Assembly: GCA_028015205.1 (NCBI GenBank)
Contig: CM051519.1
Span: forward strand, 80,187,539 to 80,251,538
Reading direction: 5' to 3'
Source of the DNA: Mytilisepta virgata
Lineage: Eukaryota > Mollusca > Bivalvia > Mytilida > Mytilidae
DNA length: 64,000 nt
In this document: positions 13,401 through 25,716 of the stretch, piece by piece
How the letters are laid out: each line of letters begins with the position of its first letter
Position numbering within the stretch: the stretch's first letter is position 1
Position numbers and translations under genes: made by a program
The notes under the pieces: generated by a model
Seen by the model: only the letters and a program-made list of their open reading frames with translations
The model's database searches: none
What the model was told of the DNA's origin: nothing

Positions 13401-16400
13401 GCTTATATGCAGAGTCTGTAAAAATTAGTTAGTTATATTAGAATTTCCGAAGTTTGCCGATAATTACCGAGGTCATTTCAATTGCGTTGTATGGAACATC
13501 CGGGAACTTTTAAATAATCACGTTGTCATTTATGGTCCGGATACCTTAATATGTTATGGATAAAAAATGCCAAAGGATTTTGACCCCGGGTTTTAAGCAT
13601 ATAAACCCAGTCAGCACAAAAGATATAGAAACACACTGGTAACATATTTAAATATATACAGAAAGGGTTCGGCAGATTTTTACCATGACTGAAAGGATAT
13701 ATGTTTTATCAGTGATGTTGATTTTTTTTTTTTTTTTGCTATAAATGTAGTTATGTCTAAAATTGTGATGCAAATTTTTAGTCAATGTGTTCGTTTGGTT
13801 TCAGTTAAAAATTGAGGTTTGCTGCTAACGGATGTGTATTAGAGGGGTCATATCATATGACCTAAGCAGGTCGTTACATGTATTCACATAAACATTAAAA
13901 AACTTAAACATGGATGTTCAAGGACCATATTGGTGCTAGTTTTTATCAACAGCTCAGTCGTTAGTGTTCCAATACTAGCTTAAAATTATTAAACTGTAAC
14001 TGTAGCTGTTATAGAAATGTTAAAGTTTATGAAACCCTCTTCATGCAGAGCGCTTTCCGTTGATGGATCTAGCGTAAGAAATTGACTCTTCAACGTTTGT
14101 ATAATTGTTTAGGATTTCAACATTTTTTGAGCTTGAACACAAGCGATGTGTGTCGTTGTGATTCAAACTTATTATACCGTTGAGGGTGGTATGCCAGATT
14201 ACCACACGAAGGAAAAATATCACCCGAGACATAGTCGAGAGTGTGGTAATCTGAATACCACCCTCAAATGAAGTTAAGGCAGTGTGTTTATATTATACTG
14301 AATACTATTTAGGGTACGAGGGTGCTCTTCCCGCCAATAGGGTGGTATTCCTGTCGTTATGGATGGCATATCACCTGTCGTAAACAGGGGTGGAGCCTAT
14401 TTTAAGGTAGATTGAAATACCACATCTCTGGTAAACAATGTGAAATCAAGAGTGTTCAGCATGGCGAATAATATCATGGAATATTTAATTATATGGAAAA
14501 GGTACCAGTGCAAGCAACGTAACAAGTAGGTCTATTCATTAGCACTAAGTTAATGTTGGAATACCGACTGTACTTAAGTTAAGATATCCACTTTTATAAC
14601 CTCATGTAGTTTAAGAAACTAACACAAACGCTACTATGTTAATTTTGCAATGACGAAAAAAAATGCACAAACATCAATTTACATGTATATGACTTTATTC
14701 AGGATAAATCCAGCTACCCACCAGCACGAACAACTATTTGTCACTGAACCTATGTTTTTGTCCCAAAATACAACTGCTGAGCCAGAAAATTTTCATAACA
14801 ATAACAGTAGTGAACTGAAGGGCTACTGCACTTGCCCTGATCCGTCTTATATAATACCACAGTGCGATGTTGCAGATCCATGTTCACCAACCATAAAGTC
14901 ACAGAAGGGAAATATTGCAAATACAACTGACCCGGACGATGTGGAGGATGACGATGAACCGCTTGAATTTGAAGACGATATCGATGCAAACGAAACTGTA
15001 TGTAAATTTACCAGATAATTATCAAGTCAGTTAACTAAATCTAATTTGCAAGTCCCTTCATAAAATACAAGAATACATAACCATCATAAGAATATATCAC
15101 CTGAAGTTTGTAATCCATTTAGTGATCTGCGTATTGATAAAATTATCAATTAAGAAATAAACGTGTACTACTACATGTAAATAAAATGCCACCCTTAATG
15201 CAGCGCATTCATATTACATTACTATAAATCATACTACTTTTCAAAGAATATATTTTCAGTTTGAATTTAATGGAAACAACTTCCAATTACATTTAAAATA
15301 ACAATCCAAAGATACTGATATTAGATATAGTAAATTTATACTATGCTGTATACGACGCGTTTCAAGGAGTTATCTCTCATCAGCAGCATTAAAGCCGAAA
15401 CATTTGGAAGACCAAAAACCAAACCTATTTTAAACAAGAAGTACATATGTACTCATAACCAAAAATACCGAAATAGGAAGCCAAATTTCTGCTAAGGAGG
15501 TCTACCATGTGCGCAATACAAGGAATGAACCCTTAGTATTTCTATTATTTTTTAATTGTGCTAAATATTGGTAATTTCTATAACAAATTTAAACAATTTC
15601 AAGTTAATGCTTCGATTTTCCTCAACTCAAATCAATGCCAAATAGCAACGTTGTTAGAAAGTCTAATACTTTGTTGTAGCTATATTCATTATATGTAATA
15701 AAAATACAAAAAAGTTTTTCTGACCCGTATCAGTTTAAATATTATGTATTCAGCAGAATACTCTTTGAAAATTTTGTACTTTTCAAATGATCTCGTGAAA
15801 ATCCAACATGGAGGCATGAGATAAAATAAAACTGGAAAGAGCTAGTTTTCTTTATGAAAGACTCGTAAACTGATCAAACAGATTTAATTTTCTAACATTA
15901 AGTTAATTTTAGATGGTTATTTATTTTAAATCATATGCCTTACCTTCGGTTTAAAATTCCATCATTTTGAAATATTGCATAAAATAACATTTTAAAAAAT
16001 GTTTTGAAAATCCATATAAAAATAGTTCAATTGTATCTGTTTAATAGCTTGATGTTAAGAACAACAAACGTCCGGATTAACTTAATAATTGTAGAATATC
16101 TACATCAAAGGTATTAAATAATTGTAGAATATCTACATCAAAGGTATTAAATTAGATATTTAATACGCTGTAATTTTATTTTTTTATAACATACATGTAC
16201 GAAATATATTTAAAAACAATCATAATGAATATATTTGTAGTATACCTGTATGTTTGTGCATAAAGTCCAAATTCTTTTATATCCATTTATATAATAACCA
16301 TGTCCAAATTCTTTTATATTCATTTATATAATAATCAAATAGTCAATATTTAGGACTTTGGGTTCAGGAATGGTTGGAACGAAACAAAGGCAGAAGACGA

Positions 16401-19400
16401 ATGCAGAAAACGTATACATGAAGCGATTCCTGAAGAACTCTTTGGAGATACGGCTGGTTTGACTGATACAGACTTTATAGAATCATGTAAAGAGGATGTA
16501 AAGGTATTTTTCACACTCATTCTTCTTCCTTAACTTGCATTAGTTTACAGCATATATAGAGAAGTTCCCTGAATTCCGTATAAAATAGCACTTGCACTCC
16601 TTGAACTGATGTTATCAAATGACACCAGCTGTAATTGAGATATTATCACAATGTTAAACTGCTAAACTGCTAATTACATAAACGTAATATTACAATATCT
16701 TTCAAAATTCGTAAATTTGTTTATTTGGTTGTATATGTAAATGTTTCATTTCCTTCACGCTAATGAAGTATGGTTGGGTAGGATTGTCCTAGAATAATTT
16801 AGCTCGTCAATATCAGATGAACCTTTAAAATGAAACAAATGACATCAAATGTAACAGCGTATTGCTGTAACTTATCTTATTACTTTATAATGCGTTATAT
16901 CACCGAGAATTGTCAGGCAGATACGAGTTCAGGTGTAATATGCAGTTATTTTTTTTTAAATATATAAAAGTCCTTCGTCTGTTCTGTAAACTTTCACTTA
17001 TTTACCTTGTGAACTGTTTCTATCCAGGAAAAATTAAGTATGGTAAACATAATACGTAGTATATTAATAATTTACAAAATGGGTGAGTTACCAAAAATTG
17101 AAAGTAGATAAATGCTCTTATTTAATTTCAATATTTTTAATTATTTTTCATTCTTCATGAAAAAGGTGTTGTCTGGTTCAAAAATATATCTTTGCGGAAT
17201 GAAAAAACAAGAAAAAGAGAGTAAAAACGAATTACTCCTCAGTAAATGTTAGAACATTTTACCTTTTCGGAGAACCTGATACCACTGTCGGTTTTAAGCG
17301 AGAGTTCACTTTGTAAGTGCTTTAGTATTGTGCTGTCTTGTTTTTTGTATTGATCTTTTTGGGTTCAGACTACAGTGCACACATAGATCATTACAAAACA
17401 TTAGTTTAACAAAATATTTAAATGACATTATTATCATGCGACAAAATGATTGTAAGGAAATAAAAGTCCTTGATATAAATATACAGTGCATAGTACATCC
17501 ATTAGTTAACTTTGGATTACATTCAGTTTACGATCATATTTGAATAAATTCCATAATTCCCCCCATCTTTCGACAAATGACTCGTGTTTGTCTTTAGAAA
17601 AATATAAATATTCTAGTGTTTCCAAACGTCTTCTCAAAAATTTAAGAAAGGCATTCATTCATATCAACAGTTTGTCTAATTGTGTGATCTGTACATAATT
17701 TATATAATACTTTGCCAGCAAAATACAATAATTTAAAACCAAGTTGTCGGAATTCATAATACAAAAAATTACACAGTCCTTATTAAAAAATATTCTGATT
17801 CCATAAACAAAATACCACCAATTAGAAAATTCTCTCAAAAACCTGTTTAATTTCAGTACATTAAAAAAACCTATGTACTATTTTGTCCACCTTTTTACAG
17901 CTGGCACATTTATAAGTGTCTGTATATTTATATTTTTCTAGAAGATACAATGTAGTTATGAGAGACTATTCTGTGTAAAAGTTTGTATTGGAAAGCTTGA
18001 ATTTTTCTTTCCTTAGTACACTTAAAAGCTAGAGAATATATATTTTTTCATTTTTCATCACTAATTTCTAAGTTAAAGCTTTCTTCCCACTTTTGTTCTA
18101 AAAATAGGAGAAACATGTCCCTGTTGACAAAAAATAAACAACATCTTTTGCAAACTATGCCCTTCATATACCACGATTTGTAAAATATACTCTTCCTGTC
18201 AACTGTGATAAATGTGTTGAATCAAATAAGTTCTTTTCTGACACGAAAAGCATGTAACGGTTTTAAAAGTCCCTTGAAACATTTCCAAGCAGTTAACACT
18301 TCTTTTTAAAAAAAGAGGTACTTCTAAATTGAAGAACTGACTTTCACATCTGCTCATGAATAAATCTTGTAATTCAGATTGAGGAAAGAATGCTTTGGAA
18401 ACATGTTTCATTTGGAATCGTGTTCTGACAGAAATCTTCTCAGCCACATTATTCGAAGGGATAACAGCTGTAATTCAAAAATTGGGGCATTCAGACCACC
18501 CTCGCTAGTAGGCTTTTGAATAACTTCGGATTTTATTTTCGGAATGTCACCGTTCCATAAAAAATTATTAATATTACGTTGTATTTTAGTAACATATGAT
18601 ATTGCTACAAACATTTCTTCTAAAGCATTGAATTTTAAACCATATTGCTTCGGTTTTTTTAAAATTTACTTTTAACCCAGAGCATTTCTCAAAATCATTA
18701 AAGGTGTTCAATAAAAATATTTTGATTTCAGTATCAGCATTTTTATACCAGATATCTGATTGTTCGTACGAATATTGATAGCAATACTTGTTATGATTCT
18801 CCTTTGTTTGCTATATATTTTTATTACTTTGGTTGTATCTCTGTAATGTTTGTTTGCTTTGTTAGTGTTCTACGTAAGGTACAAAATTTATTTATCCTCG
18901 AGCTTGGTGCATTTGGTGAAAAAATATTTCCCCAGCTTTTAAAAGATTTGGGAATAATAGCTAAATACCATGATAGATCTGTGTCGCATATACGTATGCA
19001 TGTATTTACCACATAATTATAGTTTGAGTTTAGGATACACAAAACACAAACAGACGTATCTTTGATCACAAAATTAATGGGATCAGTATTATTAAAAATC
19101 TATGTGAAGTAAAGTCAAGAAATACCAAAGACATATTCGAAGGAGAGAAAAATCGTAACAACTGACAAACTCCGGAGAACAACGAAGACAAGACCAAAAC
19201 AATACATGCACTACAATTAAAAACTAAAAACATATGAACAACATGGACCCCACCAAAAACCCGGGGGTAGACTCAGGTGCTCCGGAAGAGTAAGCAGTCT
19301 CTGCTTCCTGCAGGACACCCGCCATGCTGTTCATGTCAAATCCGATATGAGGAAGGGATAATATCAATGGAACAGGTCCATTTTCATTTGGGAAACAGTT

Positions 19401-22400
19401 TTTTCATACCTGTCAACCAAGTCATGATGACGCCCATAAAACTTTAATAAGGATGACTTCACCTTAGGAGTAACGTACCCTTGTCTGAGCAACTTTTCTG
19501 TCCAGGAAGTCAATGTATATGTCACAAGTGTTACGGCCGAAATCACGTTTAAATTGTAGCCAACAAAAGACACAAATCAATAATAAAATTTAACAAGATT
19601 TATTATTGCAGACTAATATAAACCAAACAAATATGAACTATATTTATATATTTATTAATATATTTAAATTGGCATTTATTTTGGCCACGGCAAATGTACA
19701 ATACAAATGATAAAACAAAATCAATTAACAATAATCCAATTCAAGCCACCCTGAGAGCAGCGGTGGATCGAATTGAAATTAAACTGTTCAATGTAAAAGC
19801 TGTTTATCAATCCACCCTGAGATCAGCGGTGGACTGAATTATAATCAAAATGTCCAATGGGAAAAGTTTCATTCAATCCACCCTGTGAGCAGCGGTGGAA
19901 TGAATTATAACTGAAAATGTCCACTAAATGAAATTTAACTGTTCGAAATTTATTATTTCATTCCACCCTGTGAGCAGCGATGGAACGTACAAAATGTCAA
20001 ATTGGTGCGCGTAAGGCTACCTGTGCCGTAATTTGCCGTGACGAGTATATTGTCTTGTCAGAATTTGATAATATCGTGAACTGATCCTCTGATAGCCACC
20101 AAATGATTGCTGTGTCAGATTAATACATCAGGCGTAGGATTCTAACTTTTACACCAATCTACAATTATAAATCTAAACAACAGCAGTATCTATTCAAAAC
20201 AAAAACTACATGAAAACTAAATACACTACGCATGCATATGATATAAAAAGCAATATGATTGGGTAATCGGGAGGGTGGGTTAAGACAACAAAATTCAACA
20301 AATTCAAGAGCTATTCAATAATTAGCAAAAAGTAAAATTAATACACTTACATGAAAGGCGAACTTATCCCGGCCAAGCAATTTACCGCAATGATCAGCAA
20401 TGCTGCTGCTGGCCGACAAAAATACCTTTATAATTTACATGTGCTTCACAAGCCAATCAAAATACAGAAAAAAACCACACCTCCCGCGCTGCAATAATGC
20501 AATTTATTTTACATTCATAAAATAAATTCAGTTATTGCAGACTAATATAAACCAAACAAATATGAACTATATTTATATATTTATTAATATATTTAAATTG
20601 GCATTTATTTTGGCCACGGCAAATGTACAATACAAATGATAAAACAAAATCAATTAACAATAATCCAATTCAAGCCACCCTGAGAGCAGCGGTGGATCGA
20701 ATTGAAATTAAACTGTTCAATGTAAAAGCTGTTTATCAATCCACCCTGAGATCAGCGGTGGACTGAATTATAATCAAAATGTCCAATGGGAAAAGTTTCA
20801 TTCAATCCACCCTGTGAGCAGCGGTGGAATGAATTATAACTGAAAATGTCCACTAAATGAAATTTAACTGTTCGAAATTTATTATTTCATTCCACCCTGT
20901 GAGCAGCGATGGAACGTACAAAATGTCAAATTGGTGCGCGTAAGGCTACCTGTGCCAAATGAACAGATAACAGAAACCCTGTTAACTGTTCACCGCCAAA
21001 GGTGGGGTAGCCAAATAAGCGCCTACAACAAAAAGCCGTGGCCAAAACTAAAACATTTGACAAAAATTCAAAAATACATGTCTGGATATACACGTTGCAA
21101 CCCTCGAGTAATGGATTCAATTCCCCCACTTATAATGTTTAAGAAGATATTAGTGCCCAAGTCTGAAAGATGTACATTATCACTCAGAAACTGTTCTGCT
21201 CTATTAATTGAAATATCGGGATATTTTATGTATCCACCATTTAAATTGTTGACTACTACCTTAGCAACATAACTATTAACTCTTGCCCTAGATCTGTTTA
21301 GGTCCATACGTTTGTTAATTTTCCACAATGGACGAGGCAAAATCTGAGACCCTACGATTTTTGTAGAAGGAAGTAATTTATTGATAACACTTAAATCCTG
21401 TGTAATTTTTTCCCGTAATGTCTTTGGTGAAATGCATTCCAAATCGTTTCCACCACAATGAATCAAAAGAATATCTGGTAGATCAGCAATACTCATCAAA
21501 TGCTTCACTTTTCTAACCATCTCGTGCCACCTCATTCCACCTTTCCCTTGCCAAAATATGTCCGCATTGATACTTTCTTTTAAACCCAAATGGATACCTT
21601 CAGGTCTGGAGCGTGCAGCAATAAAAGCTCTTTTTATGATGGAGGAACCAATAATCCATATACAAATAGGCGTACCTAAAATACTTAAAACGTACTTTAG
21701 GATTTGTTAAGTAATTTAAGGTTTATACCAGTTTATGTCCAGGAATTCTTATGTAGGTCTGAAAAGCCCGAGATTTCCATCTGCCCATAATTTTTATATG
21801 TTCCTCGGATTCACCTTTAAGATGGTAAAAACTTGCTGCTCCTATGCGAAATGAATGCGATTTGTATAACTTAGTATTGACTCCTAGAAATGTCAACACT
21901 TTAGACAAAACTGCCGTAAATTGGTATCTTGTTAGTGGTTTACCCCCAAAATGACAGAAAAATGGGCCTTGTATGTGTGGCCTGTTCTGAAGATAGTTTC
22001 GTACATTAAGTAAAGGGCACACTTGACAACCTGTTTCTGGTATAATTATTGTTTTACCAATGCCTAACTGATCCGTTTTTGAAAAGGGGATTGTAAGTTT
22101 AATATGGTGTTTGTTTTCCACTATATTTATATGATTTGCATGAAAGACGCGACTTGTATCTCTTTCATTTCCTACTGTCAACTCTCCAACACGCAAAAAC
22201 CCAAAGAATGCCAAACAAAAGGCGGCTCTAAACAACAGTGTCTCATAATACATTTAATTTTCTTTTGAATCAAACAATCAATTCACAATCAACAATTCAA
22301 ACAATTTTAGGTGGCCGATGCCCAATTGGCGTGATGGCCCACCTCAACAACAATCTTGACGTAACAATATGTGTACAAATTGTATATACTTCAACCAATA

Positions 22401-25400
22401 TTTATGTGGGTACGTGTACACAGTCGATATAAATGTAATTTCACGACTAAATAACTGAGAAAGTCATCAGATATAAAAATTTTCACTCCGCACAACTTTA
22501 ATTAATTTAAGTTAATTTTATATTTCGTCGAGCAATCAGAAAGTTTCTTAAGACAACAAAATTCAACAAATTCAAGAGCTATTCAATAATTAGCAAAAAG
22601 TAAAATTAATACACTTACATGAAAGGCGAACTTATCCCGGCCAAGCAATTTACCGCAATGATCAGCAATGCTGCTGCTGGCCGACAAAAATACCTTTATA
22701 ATTTACATGTGCTTCACAAGCCAATCAAAATACAGAAAAAAACCACACCTCCCGCGCTGCAATAATGCAATTTATTTTACATTCATAAAATAAATTCAGT
22801 TATATACAAGTTTACAAAAATATATTACACAAAATAAAATGTCAACTTAACTGTTCAAAATCCTGTTTTTTCTTGATCCGGAATTCTGGTCACTGTTGCG
22901 GAAATCCAAACGGAATATTATATCCAATCAGTCACAATCTAGTATGATGTAACGTAAATAAAAGTGTGTCAAGTATGATGTGTGAAACGTAAATAAATCC
23001 AACAGCTGAGAACACAAGAATGTCTGGTCCAATACGTTCTGCTCTGAAAGTCTAACTTTCTTGTCCGTATATATACTGTAGAAAGTTCTAGTAATTCCAT
23101 CAGTATCTATTATTGTTCCAGTGATTTCTAAACTGCGCAGTTATAACATTATTTGGTAAACAACTATAAGTATTATGTAAACATAGTATACATGTTATAA
23201 GGCTACGCAAAACAAATTAAGCCAAGATAAATAAATATAATAATTACAATATCATAACACAAATTCTGGAATAACGTATGAGTTGTGAAATATATACGCC
23301 ATACGCCGGTGCTTCTGGAATATTGCCGGTCAAAAATGGGAAGTTGACGATTGGAAAGTCAAAGTCATCCCGTTTGTCGTAAAGTTTTGTATTCAACCTT
23401 CCTCTTGTGTCAATTTCGAGGTGAAGGTCAAGATAAGATGCAGACTTGGCAGTGTCTGTGGTATCCTTAATTTCGAGCTCTTTGGGATAGATGAGATGTA
23501 AGAAATTCCCAAAACGTGAATTGTTGAGTGATAAGACATCATCTATGTAGCGGAAGCTGAAATTAAAGGTACGGGATAATTTCTTCTGTTTTTTCTTAAG
23601 AAGCCCGTCAAAGAAGTCTGCCTCATATGAGTAAAGGAACAAGTCGCCCAATTAGTACCCATAGGAATGCCAATTGTCTGTTGGAAAACACGTCCACCAA
23701 ATTGAACAAATATGTTGCCGATCAAAAATTCTATCATCAGGACAATTTCGTCCTCTGTATATTTTTTGTTTGATTTAGAGTGGTTTTTAACAAAGTATGA
23801 TTTATCTCTACCGATGACAAGGTATGTGTATCTGTTGTTGCCATTTCTATTTTGAAAGCATCGATGGATTAGATTTTTCAACTTCTCCTTCAGTTGTGAA
23901 TGAGGAATGGTGGTATAGAGGGTAGAGAAATCAGCAAATATGTCCAAAATATAACATGTATAAGACGTAAATCCTCAAAATGTATTTTATCAATCTACAC
24001 AAATTTATACATATAATCAGTGTATAAATTTAAGACAACAAAAAAAAATAACGTTTTCTATTACTCTTCTCACCACGACTTGGGGTTACACAAACAACAA
24101 GGGCTTGGAAATCTGATCATCAAAATATCAAGCAGACATTAATCAGAAAGTATTTAATCTACTAGGTGTGCCACACAAACCGTGAAGAATATTTTGTGAC
24201 AAATCTTCACAGTGTCCGTAAAATTTCCATAAAAGCTGTAACTTTACTTTCTTTTGTCGTACCTAATAATTACCTTTTCTAATACTATAATGCCCCAAAT
24301 TTTTAACGAACAAATTGTCTGTGTAAAATAAGACGTGAAAACATACAACTTAGTATGAGATTCCTCTGACGTCAAACAGCCTTTTTTAGAATTAACCGTG
24401 AGTCGTGGGACGTTAGAGTGCACTCCATATATAAAACTGGAAAACAATTTTTAATGAGATTTCCCAATATTTTTCAAATTGTAAATTAATTTTCCGCCTG
24501 AGAAAACCTTATATAGTTTGCTTCAGTGACCATTTGAACAATATTTTCCTAAATTTTAACGTATTGTACATGAAGTGCGCTTTGACGGCCTATTGCCTCA
24601 ACTTGTTTTTAAAAAAGGATGTTGAGTCAGAGGCATTGGATTATTGTTTTCAACATCTTAAGCCTTGAGCACAACTGATGAGTCATAAATGTGTGCATCA
24701 AAATTGGTATCAAAGAGTTGTATTGGAACGTGTAACATTAAAGCAAAGCCATGAATTTTCATCATGAATTAAATTTATGAAATACGTATGACACAATGAA
24801 AATAAAAACAAGTCAATTCCTTATACCTTTTTTATTACTAGAAACATTTAAAAACAATGTTAAACGTGTCATTGGTATGCGTTGTAAAGAAATTTAAAGG
24901 AATTTCGATCAATTTTCAGATAACTGCAGATACAGGATTTGTGGAGGATACAATTGAAACAATGCAAACAAAAGTAGTAATAGAAGTCTCTAAAAATGAA
25001 ACAATGAAGATACAAGAATCTGAAAATGGTTCTCAGACGATATTAGAATTCATTACAAGCCAACTTTGTCCTAGAAATTGTAGCAAACACGGCATTTGCA
25101 ACTCAGGTTACCTATTACATCTAGTAGATATTTCATGATATAATAAGATGTTTTTATACCCCCCGCAAAAAAAGTTGGGGGGTTTATAGGAATGAGCCTG
25201 TCCGTCTGTCCGTCTGTCTTTCTGTCTGTCTGTCTGTCCAGAATTTTTTTTGTACCCGCAGTTTCTCAAACATTCCTTAGAGGTTAATGAAACTTTGCAT
25301 ACTGTTAGATCCTAGTACGTAGATGTTCGCATGCGAAGTATGTCCTGGTCCAATACTTTTTCCCATAATCTTATACCCTTTTGGACTTAGAAATTATGTC

Positions 25401-25674
25401 TATCCCCAATTTTTTTAGAGCCAGCAGTTTTCAAACATGCCTTATCAGAGGTTAATTAAACTTTGCATATTGCTAGATCCTTGTACGTAGATGTGCGCAT
25501 GCGAAGTATGTCCTGGCCCAATACTCTTTCCCATAATTTTATACCCTTTTGTTCCCTCAGTTATACCCAGTTGGACTTGGATATTGTGAGACAATTCACC
25601 ATGATAAGGATGCCCTAGTCCATTAAATTAACAACAGTGGGGTGTATAGTTAGTAAGGTCTCCTAACAGTTCTA

Positions 25675-25716
<42 letters not shown>

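Larger units (their letters stand above)
19603..22803 (-). mobile_element. Ngaro/DIRS-like element, internally deleted
   Basis: A 3.2-kb element with split direct repeats. Repeat A occurs at 19603-20027 and 20532-20956 (offset 929), repeat B at 20280-20535 and 22548-22803 (offset 2268). On the minus strand the order is B, recombinase ORF, SGNH ORF, A, B, gap of 252 bp, A. This is the A1-internal-B1-A2-B2 plan of Ngaro elements except for the gap. TTAT is shared by both outer borders and the B/A junction, as expected for recombinase joining. Gag and RT/RNase H are missing, so it cannot retrotranspose alone. Confidence 0.78.

Noticed and set aside
19746..19983. CRISPR-like spaced repeats
   Set aside because: Eukaryotic setting, four units, spacers related to each other and the whole block duplicated as part of a retroelement repeat.
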